Source of the DNA: Microthyrium microscopicum
Lineage: Eukaryota; Ascomycota; Dothideomycetes; Microthyriales; Microthyriaceae
DNA: 64,000 bases
Reading direction: 5' to 3'
Assembly (NCBI GenBank): GCA_010405405.1
Contig: MU004233.1
Span: 695,122 to 759,121 of the forward strand
The first letter of the stretch is position 1. The number at the start of each line of letters is the position of its first letter. The notes under the pieces are model-generated. The model was not told the origin of the DNA. It did not search any database and saw only the letters and a list, made by a program, of their open reading frames with translations. Positions 29,240-38,384 of the stretch are shown one piece after another. Both the position numbers and the translations under genes were made by a program.

Positions 29240-29345
29240 AGAATAAGGAAGCTATCTAGCTTCTAATCCCTAAAGGGGATGAAATATCTATCTGACCCTA
29301 GCCCTACCTCTTTAGGAATAGGTAAGAGCTATGATCTAACGTCAC
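29240..29345. other. Sharp boundary between RIP block and gene-bearing DNA
   Basis: Over roughly 50 bp the sequence passes from CA-free AT-rich repeat to normal composition. The junction carries an imperfect inverted repeat: CTAATCCCTAAAGGGG at about 29262 against CCTCTTTAGGAATAGG at about 29307. It may mark the end of the inserted repeat cluster. Confidence 0.6.
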
Positions 29346-29348
29346 GTA

Positions 29349-30806
29349 TCATTCAGCCAGCGTACAGGATTGGAAAGGTTGAACCTCACGAAGAACCGGG
29401 CTCATCGGAGGGGCCTCACTCCATCCTAGACCATTGATAGTTCCCAGCCACAGTGCCGTGGAGACTATCCTAGTCCGGTCAGACGATACAGTGCTAGACA
29501 AGTTTGCGCCCCTTGATGCTGCGTACAGAACTGGTCCATCCTGTTCATTCCTAGTGCCGCTCTTGACATGCTCAAGGTGAAGCTCATGATTTCCCCATAT
29601 GGACACAAGATACCAGCGATCCTCATTCTCCAGAGCCCAATCTGGCACCCACGATGGTAAACTACCACGTGTTTGATTGTTTCTGCCGTAACAAATGATA
29701 TCCAAGTCTTTGTAGTAATCGATATGTGCCACAACTAAGTTTGTAAATACTTCCTGAACACTAGATGCATAGTCTGGCCGCGGTACGAGAGCTTGTGAAC
29801 CTCGTGCAAGACCAAGCATGGCATAGATGGCATCTCTCGGGTCGGTACACTCGGTTGCAGTAGTCCTGTTCAACAGGTAGAGTAAAGGCAGCGAGAAATC
29901 ATGATGTAAACGATGAATTTTGGTGTTCCTCATATTGGAAGCCTGCCAAAGACCAGAGTTTCCAATAATCAAACAAGGTCCGCCTTCAGAAATTGGGGCT
30001 AGATTCGAGTTCTCCAAATCTCCAAGCACAACCTGCAATCCAGGGGGTCCAAGAGAGGGATCAAGTGCCTTGTCGAGCGTGTTTATTGCTTCGAAGAGAA
30101 CGTCACTACTGCACCATCGTGTACCGCAAAACATGAGTATTCTTTTGGAAAGAGTGTACTCCTGTTGGATCCAAACACGGACCCACCACTGGCGTTGGAA
30201 TAATCGATGCAAGGCTAACCACCCGTCACGTAGCCCAGGATGTTGCAGTAATTCAGTATTGACAAACTCATGGCCCCCAATTTCCTCGTGCCCATGCCAA
30301 ATAAGCTCTATCATATCAATAGCTAGGTCGCTATTATGATAAGATGAGCCCAGCCAGGCCAGAGTGCAACCGGCATTTTGGTAAATTTGAGCCATTAAAG
30401 AGACCTGTTTTCCACGCTCTTCTAGGTTAGATTGATCAATACATAAAGCATCGATCCAGAAGTAGGGCTCGCCGATGATGTTTTCGTCTTTACCGAAGTT
30501 GAATTCATGAAGATTGACGAGACATGAATATAGATTGTCTGTGACCGGCAGGCCGCAACCATCGATTGTGATTTCGAGATTGAATTCTCTTGGACCCCAC
30601 ACGTAGGATAAGGGAAAATATTGCGTCGAGCTAAGGTCGCTTACTTGAACCGTTATCATGGACAGGTCTATAGCCCCGTCCGGCTTGAACGCGTTGGCAG
30701 CGTACTGCACCAAGCGAATCTCCGAAGATGCTGAGATAGGGGAATATATGTATCGAGGTCGAGGTAGGGCATCTCCAAGATCAAGAGGTATCTCAGATTC
30801 TGTCAT
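29349..30806 (-). CDS. HET-domain protein, C-terminally short
   Basis: The 485-residue single-exon frame carries a heterokaryon-incompatibility (HET) domain. Visible motifs are LSYVWG (residues 66-71), WIDALCIDQ (117-125), the QVSLMAQIYQNA helix (134-145), WWVRVWIQQE (about 207-216), and DPRDAIYAMLGL with a following PDY near residues 325-345. HET proteins mediate non-self recognition and programmed cell death on hyphal fusion; many are of unknown specificity. Family members commonly run to 600-700 residues, whereas this one stops soon after SWVPDWALENED, only about 80 bp from the AT-rich block. The last residues have no family look. I infer that the C-terminal part was lost when the repeat cluster formed or expanded, though a naturally short paralogue is possible. 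No introns are needed. Whether it is still functional is unknown. Confidence 0.85.
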   Translation of the reverse strand: MTESEIPLDLGDALPRPRYIYSPISASSEIRLVQYAANAFKPDGAIDLSMITVQVSDLSSTQYFPLSYVWGPREFNLEITIDGCGLPVTDNLYSCLVNLHEFNFGKDENIIGEPYFWIDALCIDQSNLEERGKQVSLMAQIYQNAGCTLAWLGSSYHNSDLAIDMIELIWHGHEEIGGHEFVNTELLQHPGLRDGWLALHRLFQRQWWVRVWIQQEYTLSKRILMFCGTRWCSSDVLFEAINTLDKALDPSLGPPGLQVVLGDLENSNLAPISEGGPCLIIGNSGLWQASNMRNTKIHRLHHDFSLPLLYLLNRTTATECTDPRDAIYAMLGLARGSQALVPRPDYASSVQEVFTNLVVAHIDYYKDLDIICYGRNNQTRGSLPSWVPDWALENEDRWYLVSIWGNHELHLEHVKSGTRNEQDGPVLYAASRGANLSSTVSSDRTRIVSTALWLGTINGLGWSEAPPMSPVLREVQPFQSCTLAE

Positions 30807-31449
30807 ATTGGAAAACAGTAGTGATGTTATCTGATGTCTCTCCTTTGGTCAAATGTCCAGTAGATCACCTCATGGTATTGAGGAAGTCAGTTTGGAACCA
30901 GGTCGGATTGCGGAAACGTCGTCAGCACCGTGGACATGCGCCTGAGCTGGCAGTGCACCAATCCGCTTCCGTGGCTGAGTCCAGTCTGGGCATACCTAGC
31001 CCATCAAATGGAATAGCTACTTCGTAAGGCTGAATCGACGTGGCGTTAGGCTGAACATGAAGTAAGAAATTCTCCCTTGGTCGATCGACAATTATTAGCT
31101 TTGTACATGATTTGTCTTGCAATCTCAGCTAGTAAATCATGTCCAGAAGTTCATTGGCTTTTTAAGAACAGAATGTCAACATGGTGGTTAGCTTTCGCAG
31201 TCTCTATACTGAGTACTCAATGTCGCTATCAATCACAGTCTTACCATGTTCAGCCTGACTGGCCAAAATCTCAATAAATGCATGCGATATGCGCAGGAAT
31301 AAATTGGCACTTTTCCTTTCAATGTTTTTCATGATTGGTTTCCCTCCAGACCATCTCTTGCCTGTTGACCATGTGATGACGTGACGCTTTACTTTCCGGT
31401 CTTGCTGTTGACTCTATTTTGTTCGCATATCTTGTCCTTGTTTCAAGAT
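30807..31449. other. Intergenic, upstream of HET gene
   Basis: Normal base composition. Short open frames on both strands overlap each other and none resembles a protein family. It should hold the promoter of the HET gene, but I see no clear core element. Confidence 0.5.
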
Positions 31450-32240
31450 GTCATGCTTACTATATCAGCCATGCTACACCTGCTTTCACTTTTCCTACAT
31501 CTATTACGCAGCTGTCTAGCACAACAACCACAAATCACCGCGTCGCCAATCATCGTCAAACGACAAAATCAGGGTGAGACAAGGCTATGTCACCACCACA
31601 GCAGGCGGCATCTGTATTCACAATATCCGCTCCACATCTCACAAGCCCACCTAGAGCTAACCAGAAATTACTCGCAAGGGAGCACAAACAGCTGTCGCTC
31701 CAACGCCTGGTTCTCAACATCCAGCTCCTACACGATGTTTCTCCACCAGCGAAACCACCAACGGGGGCGCCATATTCTTCACAACCTGCTCTGACAACAC
31801 ACAACTGGGAGCTAACGAACTTGGTTCATCTTACTACTATGAATGGTTAGCTCTTACCATGCATATATACCTCTATGTTGAGCAGACTACTCCCGGAGCT
31901 CCCGCTAATTCACTCATCAAACAGTTCAAACAATGCTCCAGTATGCAGTACAGAATACCGAGCTCTCGACTTAGCAGATACCGCGCCACTAAGTCTTTTA
32001 ATTTGTGATTCAGTAACGGGGTTTAGCCGGAGAACACTGTACCTTACCACGCCTACTATCTCGACTGAGTCAACAGCAACACAGTATGTGGCAACAGGCA
32101 AAGCATCAAACAAGATCGTTCTAGGCGTTGGAATTGGTCTTGGAGTGCCGGTTCTAATTGCGATGGTAGTGGGTGCCATTTTCGCTTATAGAGCGATTAG
32201 ATATCGGAGATTGGAGCCTGTGGCTGTTTATCGTAGTTAG
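31450..32240 (+). pseudogene. Decayed secreted/type I membrane protein gene
   Basis: The reading from 31450 starts with a good signal peptide (a leucine-rich core ending SCLAQQ) and continues to VKRQNQ. Coding-like segments then lie in three different frames: GYVTTTAGGICIHNI near 31580-31620; SCRSNAWFSTSSSYTM near 31695-31735; and CFSTSETTNGGAIFFTTCSD near 31735-31795. The 3' part (31875-32240) is a clean frame ending in a transmembrane helix (IVLGVGIGLGVPVLIAMVVG) and a basic tail YRAIRYRRLEP. This architecture is typical of fungal Cys/Ser-rich cell-surface proteins with one membrane span. I could not find introns that join the pieces; the change of frame near 31735 looks like loss of two bases. 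I favour a decayed gene beside the repeat block, but an intact gene with unusual introns is possible. Confidence 0.4.
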
Positions 32241-32554
32241 TGAGAATAGCTGGATATGTTGGAGAATGAGGATGATCTTATGTGGAGAGGGTTGAAGTTG
32301 ATGATCCGAGATGTCTTGGTGCCCATTAACTACGTTGGAATCGGTAAAGGTATTGAAAGCGATGCTTCCGTCAAGTATATATGTAAGAACATGTATCCAC
32401 AAACGCATCTAAATAATAAGAAGAGGCAACATTGTTCCTCTCATGAATGGTCTATATCTACCGCCAGTACGCCAGATCTTCCTTGTATATTCGTTTGTTG
32501 CATTAGATAGATGGTGAAGAGATATATATAAATAGTACAGGTTTTGGTGCGTGA
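32241..32554. other. Intergenic 3' region
   Basis: Lies between the decayed membrane-protein gene (+) and the end of COQ1 (-), so it should hold both 3' UTRs. An AT-rich run with TATATATAAATA near 32523-32533 could serve in 3'-end formation. I see no gene. Confidence 0.5.
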
Positions 32555-33931
32555 TCACTTCCTTCGTTTCATGACTTTTGTGCACATTTCTTCTAGACCT
32601 TCTTTGGCCTCGCTGGGTGGAAAGTCTTTTATAGCGTCGATGGCTTGGTCAACGTAGCTTTGGGCTAAAGCACGCGTTTGCTCTAGTCCGGAGCTTTGGA
32701 GGACTAATGTTCGTGCCTGGGTTTGTTAGTTTCGTGATAGGAATACTGGGCGGGTTCAACATACCTGTTCCACATCGCCCTCATTGGCAAACTTCCTGCC
32801 CACCAACGTCCCCAGCTCAGGCATCGACTCCCATGCAAACAACAACGGCGCAGTCGCGAGTCCTAATTCCAAATCCGCGCCCGCTGGCTTTCCTAATCCA
32901 GCGCCAGACTCGGTGTAGTCAAGCATATCATCAACCAACTGAAACGCCAACCCCAAATTCTTCCCATACGCATACGCCGCTTCCACCACAGCAGGTGAGC
33001 TCTGCCCCAACAGCGCCGCCGCCCTACAACTCTTGCTTATCAAACTCGCGCTCTTGAGATACGTCTTTTGCAGATAATACGTCAGTGTCTCTGGCGTCCA
33101 CACTGGCCGCTTCTCATCCTTCGCCGTATTCCGCAGCTGCATGAACTCGCCCTCCACCAAATTCGCAATGACTGTTGCAAGTAGTTCGGTCACTTCGGGA
33201 TCTCGTAGACGGGCTAATGCGACAGATGCGCGGCCGAGGAGAAAGTCGCCCGCGAGGACGGCGAGTTTGTTGGAGAAGGCGAGATTTGCTGAGGGCATGC
33301 CTCGCCGGGCGGTGGAGTGGTCAATTACGTCGTCGTGTAGGAGGCTGGCGGTGTGGATTAGTTCGGTGATTTCGGCGAGGCGGCGTTGGGAAGGGAGGAT
33401 GTTCTCTGCGTCGGGGTCGGTTGATTCGTAGAGAAGGCCGTCGTTTGCGGTTAGTGGGAGGAGCTGAGATGCGGAGGGGTTGCTGTCGTTAAGTATGCTG
33501 GGAATGGCGAAGGGTGTGTCAATTCCGCGTTGGGAGATTGGTGAGATTTGGGATCGTGTTTCTTTGGGAGCAATTGCGGTTGCTCGAGACATTAGGAGGA
33601 CTAGCATTGGCCGTACGTATTTTCCTTCTGATTGAGTGTAATATTTTGCGACTTTGTCGAGCATGGGATGACCTGATCCAAGGAGGTCTCGTATGTTTTT
33701 GGTGAGGAATTTCATCTCTTTAGCGACAGAGCGGAGAGGGTCGAAGCTGATTGGGGGTTCCGTCTTTGTGCCATTGGTAAGGATTTGCTTCACAGCGGAA
33801 GCTATTGACGATTGATGTCGATTTTGTGTTATATAAAGCGAAGGATGTCTGCATTGGGCGCAGAGTTGTATGTTGGCATGGGATCTGATGGTGGATGTTA
33901 TCCTCGAGGGATGGGCGGACCGGGCCCTCAT
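32555..33931 (-). CDS. COQ1: Mitochondrial polyprenyl diphosphate synthase (Coq1)
   Basis: Makes the long isoprenoid tail of ubiquinone by chain elongation of an allylic diphosphate with isopentenyl diphosphate, in the mitochondrion. Two exons: 32765-33931 and 32555-32716, joined by a 48 bp intron (32717-32764; donor GTATGT, branch CTAAC, acceptor CCCAG). The product is 442 residues, usual for fungal Coq1. The N-terminus is rich in R, S and H without acids, as in a mitochondrial presequence. GKYVRPML (about 103-110) binds substrate. The first Asp-rich motif is DDVID (200-204) followed by ARRG; the second is DDMLD (334-338), followed by GKPAGADL. Both DDxxD motifs are intact. The spliced C-terminus reads ARTLVLQSSGLEQTRAL and ends in KVMKRRK. 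It shares a 570 bp divergent promoter with VMA12. Confidence 0.96.
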
Positions 33932-34502
33932 TGTGAAGTATGAGAACTGGAGTTGTTATTGAGCAGTCATGCGTAGCAGGCGAGCAAATCTATAGCGATT
34001 CGAAGTAGATCGAGGGTGTATCAGAGGCAATTGGGACCATTAAGACTGTTGAAGACTGTAGAGAAGTAAAGATTTTGGATGAAGCTTGGACGGGCTTTGG
34101 CGACCAGGATGCGGCTAGCTGGCCAATGAGGTATTTGATATGACGGGTTCCACGCGACTGCAACTAGGATCCTCGCGGCTGCAGCCACCCATCATCATAC
34201 ATTTAGACACTGCATGATAATCAACACTTCCAGGTTATTTTTTGAAGTAATCGTATGATTTGAGAATGGAGATACAGCCTTCTCCTCCACACAGATGAAA
34301 AAAAATCTTAAAGCTCTAAATAAATATAGGTAAAGCAGGCAAAAGCAACAGGAACGTTGGTAGCCTTGCAGCTTGGCAGGCACGAATAGCTCCAGCCAAT
34401 CATCTTTTTATCGCATCCCTGCTCCTGCCGACTGATCTCAAGCTTAATTCCCATGAAGATCAAGACATCTTGATCTCTAAAGTCACCGACACATCCGCCA
34501 TC
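33932..34502. promoter_or_regulatory. Divergent promoter COQ1 / VMA12 with two CCAAT boxes
   Basis: The 571 bp between the two start codons contain CCAAT at 34123-34127 and 34396-34400. In fungi CCAAT is bound by the Hap2/3/5 (CBC) complex, which controls many respiratory genes, so a role in COQ1 expression is plausible. No clear TATA box is seen for either gene. Confidence 0.5.
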
Positions 34503-35314
34503 ATGGCTTATTTCCTGGCAATGACGCCGTCCATCGTCCAACTCGTTCAGCTATACTTGGAGCAACATGACCTGATGGACGACGCGATGAAAGAGCCGAA
34601 GCTCGACAGTCCCGCTCCAGGCAACCCCATTTCACATCTCCAACTCATAACACTAGCCAACTGGGCCCAGAAATGGTTCCAAGGCCATTCAAACCCACAT
34701 GCCATACCAACGCGTCTCAATGATTTGCTCAAGGGTTGTGAAATCTACAAACCACCGATAGAAGCGCCGAAAGCACAAGTGAGACAGCCATCCTACAAGC
34801 CTTCTCGAAACTAACCATCCAGACATCCGAATACAAGCAACTAATGGCACGCCTTCGAAAAGAAGAAGAAGCCCGCTCCTACGAACGTATGGTGAACCCA
34901 GCCCTACCGAGTGAAACATTCTCCCAACGATTCCCGGGTTCCCGAATCCAGCACCTCATGCCCTCGAATCCAAAAGACTATGAAGACGACGATATCACAT
35001 ACGCCGAGGTCAATCGACAAGTGGCACTCATATTTAATGTTTTGATATCGATTGTGGCATGCGCGGTGGCTATTTGGGTAGCGGCGAGACACTGGCGCAT
35101 TGAGGCTAGATTGGCGTTGAGTATGACGGGAAGTCTGGTTGTGGGCGTGGCAGAGGTGGTGATATATTCGGGGTATTTACGACGACTGCAGGAAGCGAAG
35201 GTTAATGAGAAGAAGAAAGTGGAGGTCAAGAGTATTCAAGACACATGGGTTATCGAGAGCAAGCCAAGTAAAGGCAAAGAGACGGAGAGTGGGGTCAAGA
35301 AGCGTCGCATATAG
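34503..35314 (+). CDS. VMA12: V-ATPase assembly factor Vma12/Vph2
   Basis: An ER membrane protein that, with Vma21 and Vma22, assembles the Vo sector of the vacuolar H+-ATPase. Two exons, 34503-34778 and 34823-35314, are joined in phase 0 by a 44 bp intron (donor GTGAGA, branch CTAAC, acceptor CCAG). This gives 255 residues, close to the family norm. Recognisable features are YKQLMARLRKEEEARSYERM just after the splice (about 96-115), the ETFSQRFP box, DDDITYAEVNRQVALIFNVL, and two membrane spans (roughly IFNVLISIVACAVAIWVA, then LSMTGSLVVGVAEVVIY). A lysine-rich cytosolic tail ending KKRRI follows. An in-frame ATG lies 33 bp upstream (34470). I chose 34503 because its context is better (ATCATGGC) and the protein then starts directly with the MTPSIVQL-like N-terminal region; the longer start cannot be excluded. 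Confidence 0.92.
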
Positions 35315-36100
35315 GTTGAATCTGATGACAGGTCTATATGATAGCAGGTATCAAAACATGTTTCGTACTTGATGGCACCCGTCAGGTTGAATTTTAAAGG
35401 CATTGATACTATGGAACAACTCCTACGTGTTGATTGGCCAGCTGGCTGTTGTTTGCACACACATGAAAACAGGGATGGTGGCACATGGAAATTGATCGAT
35501 GACGTAGGGATGCATTTGGAGCAAACTCAACACCAACAATCTTTCCGAGTATATCTTTGTAACCCATTTAGGAAACCAACAGGGCTGACTGCTTGGCCTC
35601 TGCTTCAGCCTTCAGCCTTTTCATCTAATTTCTCACAGTTTCTCATTAAAAGCACGGTACTATTCATTTCCCACAACCAGTTGTTGTTCAATTAGCATCT
35701 CCGTTGCTGAGAAAAGCGACTGCCAACTTTTGTCCCACTATTCCAACTTCAATATACATAAACATCAGCCTCAAATCGCTCATTGATCTTGTGCTTTTGG
35801 GCTTCGAAATTCACAGCGGAATATCTCTCTTTTATTTCCAGTTGAAAGGTATCGGAGATAGGTCCGGCGCTATTCCCTTTGGTGCTAAGTTCATGCAACT
35901 TTAAATCCTGATCCCAGTTTCATACAATCCTGCTTGCCTGCCAAGTTCAACATTTTACTTGAGCCGCTCCTGCATTGCTTTTCGTCCACTTTGATCCGGC
36001 TGTGTTTACTCCTCCTACCCGCGCCTCAAGTCTTCTCTTCTTCCTCTTCCTCCCCACCTTCATTGTCCTCATTCATGACCCAAGCCTATATTCATTAATC
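35315..36100. promoter_or_regulatory. Intergenic with pyrimidine-rich promoter of the App1-like gene
   Basis: No gene is visible. A CT-rich tract (about 36005-36072, with TCTTCTCTTCTTCCTCTTCC) lies immediately upstream of the start codon, a common core-promoter/transcript-start feature in filamentous fungi. Confidence 0.5.
36075..36098 (+). other. Seven-codon upstream ORF before the App1-like gene
   Basis: ATG at 36075 opens a frame for MTQAYIH and stops at 36096-36098, only two bases before the chosen start codon at 36101. If the transcript starts in the upstream CT tract this uORF would be in the leader, and its position favours reinitiation or leaky scanning. The transcript start is not known. 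Confidence 0.5.
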
Positions 36101-37756
36101 ATGACCTATTCACAATTACTCGCTGGTGCTGCCATACTCTGCGCAGTGGCTTCTGCTGTCCCTGCCCCTGCTCCGACTGCCAAACCACAACCTGTAGCTG
36201 ATGCTCAACAACCTCAAGTCACACCCTTCCGAGTCCAAAATGAGCCTACAAGAGTCCTCTTCGAACCTACTACTACACTAGCCATATATAGAAGAGATAA
36301 TATTCTCAGCAAGATCGAAAGTGGAGTCGGCGGTGTTTTGAGCAAGCTTGGTTCTGCCATACCAAGCTATGTCGCATCAGGCAAGTTGTGCTCTCATGTC
36401 GCAGTAACGGCTTCTAATACCATCTAGGAATACCCAACTTTTTTCAAGACTTTCCTACTGGCGATAAAGTGCAGTCCTCATTAGGCATAGACGATGCCCA
36501 GCTTGCAGCTCTTCCCACACAAGTCCTCAATCTCCCTCCCTATGGAAACTGGACTGATCAAGGTTGGCAAATACGATTCCACGGCAATGTAAGTCGAGAT
36601 GATATTTGTTCTTTCATCTTTTATACTTATCATTTTCAAGGTCTATAAACAACCCAACACAAACCTGACGACACTCAATAAACTAGCTAACATCTTTGTA
36701 CCGGGTGACTTCAATCAACTGCAGCCCTCCGAACAAGACCAGGCGCGCAACTTGACAGCCGAAATCTTCGTCGTACAACAAGCCAATGTCTCTGTTACAA
36801 TGCATCTCGAACCCGCACCACCATCTGGTAACCAAACCGGTGGTGTAACGGCGCCCGGAGGATCTCAAGACATCACCCTTCCCTACAACACCACCGCAGA
36901 AGGCGATTTCGATAACTTTACGCCGATCAAGATGAACGGTCTTCTACCAGGCAATCAGACCGCTGAAATACAAAAACTCAATGTATATGCAACCGGTGCC
37001 ACACTGGGTAACGCAACAGCCTATCTAGTTCCACCAACTGGCTACACAGTCATCAGTGATATTGACGATATTCTCCGCGTAACCAAGATTTACCAGCCCA
37101 AAGAAGGCCTCCTGAACAGTTTCGCGCGCCCTTTCGCTTCCTGGTTGAACATGCCCGACATATACGCCAATTGGAGCAACACCGTGCCAAATCTCCACTT
37201 CCACTACCTCACCACGACCCCAGAGCAAGTTACACGAAACTACATGGACTACATCTTCAAGACCTATCCCCTCGGCAGCTTCGATACCCGCCCACTCAAC
37301 TTCTCAGATATCGCAGCCACCCTCTCCATCCGCAAGTTCCTCCTCACCAAGATATTCGAGACCTTCCCGCAGCGAAAGTTCATCCTAGTAGCCGACACCA
37401 GCAACAGCGATGTCATGAAAGACTACCCCTTGATGGCAACAACCTACCCCAACCAAGTCCAATGCATCTTCCTCCGCAACACATCCGCCACAGATGACGA
37501 TAAATTCCCATACGATACCAGTGGCTTCAAGGGCATCAACCAGACAAAATACATGTTCTTCATCCAGCCAGATGATTTGATGAACCTCAACATCGCTGGC
37601 GGCAACTGCTATAATTCCACCATCAAGCAAAATGTCACTTTTGGCCTACAAGATGAATTGCTAGGTATTCACGGAAGTTCGGCGAGCACACTAGCTACGT
37701 CGAGTTCATCTGCGTTGATCGCATTTATTGTAGCGGCATTGTTTTTGATTACTTAG
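36101..37756 (+). CDS. Secreted App1/DUF2183 phosphatidate-phosphatase-like protein
   Basis: Three exons (36101-36380, 36428-36588, 36641-37756) give 518 residues. Intron 1 (47 bp) is of the rare GC-AG type (G|GCAAGT...CTAG); without its removal the frame stops at 36427. Intron 2 (52 bp) is GT-AG. The N-terminus is a signal peptide (MTYSQLLAG to about AVPAPAP), and the C-terminus (SSASTLATSSSSALIAFIVAALFLIT split as Ser-rich then hydrophobic) looks like a GPI-anchor signal. The catalytic region matches the App1 domain: VISDIDD (Asp near residue 287), then HFHYLTTTPEQV, GSFDTRPLNFSD, RKFILVADTSNSDVM and CIFLRNTS. App1 of yeast is an actin-patch phosphatidate phosphatase; a secreted, wall- or membrane-anchored version would act outside the cell. 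The HAD motif is DIDDI rather than DxDxT/V. Substrate is not known; there are many potential N-glycosylation sites. Confidence 0.87.
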
Positions 37757-38384
37757 ATAAAGGCTGGGCCTTTTAATTGTTTCCCTAAGACTCCATATGG
37801 CGAGAGAAAATCGCCTGTAAATACCTACGTGTTTTTTGTGTAGCATTATCTTGTAGGGTGGTTGGGTGGTTACATAGCATGCTGGCGCTGGAAATTGGTA
37901 GCGAAGTATTGGCTTAATGCGGATGAATAGAATGAGAATGATACATTTCTAAGCCTTTGAATTACTTACCCCAAATTTTCGATCATTTAGCCTTGTGCAG
38001 AGAATGGTACCATTTTATGATAACTGCCATTCAATGGTTGTGGTACTATCGGCTGCACAACTCAAATGCCCCCCAACTCCAACTCCAATTCGAGAGTGTT
38101 CCTGAAACGTTCACAACCACCAAGACAAATCCGCCTTGCCTGTTACCTACCCTCTCTCGTTCCAATGAGCACTCCCTCTGAACGCTGTCTGTCCTATACC
38201 ATCTCTTCCATACAGCGCTCCACACTCAGCCGGCCCTGACCCTACCGTCCTTGGCTCTATGATCGCACCGCAACAACACCACCACTTCATCACTTCGTCC
38301 TACAGATGCGCCCTGGCAAACAACTGGTGCTCCGTACTACACTGATGAGGGCGGAAGATTTTGGGTGTGGAGATATAAACTACG
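37757..38384. other. Intergenic
   Basis: 3' region of the App1-like gene and promoter of PTR2. Short open frames only; no motif stands out. Confidence 0.5.

Larger units (their letters stand above)
1..29270. repeat. RIP-degraded AT-rich repeat block
   Basis: The whole stretch is very AT-rich and almost devoid of CA and TG dinucleotides, while TA is extremely frequent; many 60-base lines contain neither CA nor TG. This is the signature of repeat-induced point mutation, which converts CpA to TpA on both strands in ascomycete repeats. No intact gene is visible; the one longer open frame (15428-15829, minus) lies in a 63 bp tandem array and is low-complexity. Recognisable contents are listed separately (Plavaka relic, Ty3/gypsy relic, LTR-like repeats, tandem arrays, gap). 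The remaining parts (about 1-2890, 3614-7250, 10210-13100, 13510-15460, 15760-17220, 17940-19120 and 27600-29240) look like further degraded transposon coding DNA, but I could not assign a family. Confidence 0.93.

Noticed and set aside
1-29270. CRISPR-like or centromeric array
   Set aside because: The repeats are tandem or dispersed transposon pieces with RIP transitions and no regular spacer structure; nothing marks a centromere.
29920-30339. Plus-strand 139-codon frame
   Set aside because: Lies antisense to the HET domain, which has clear family motifs on the minus strand.
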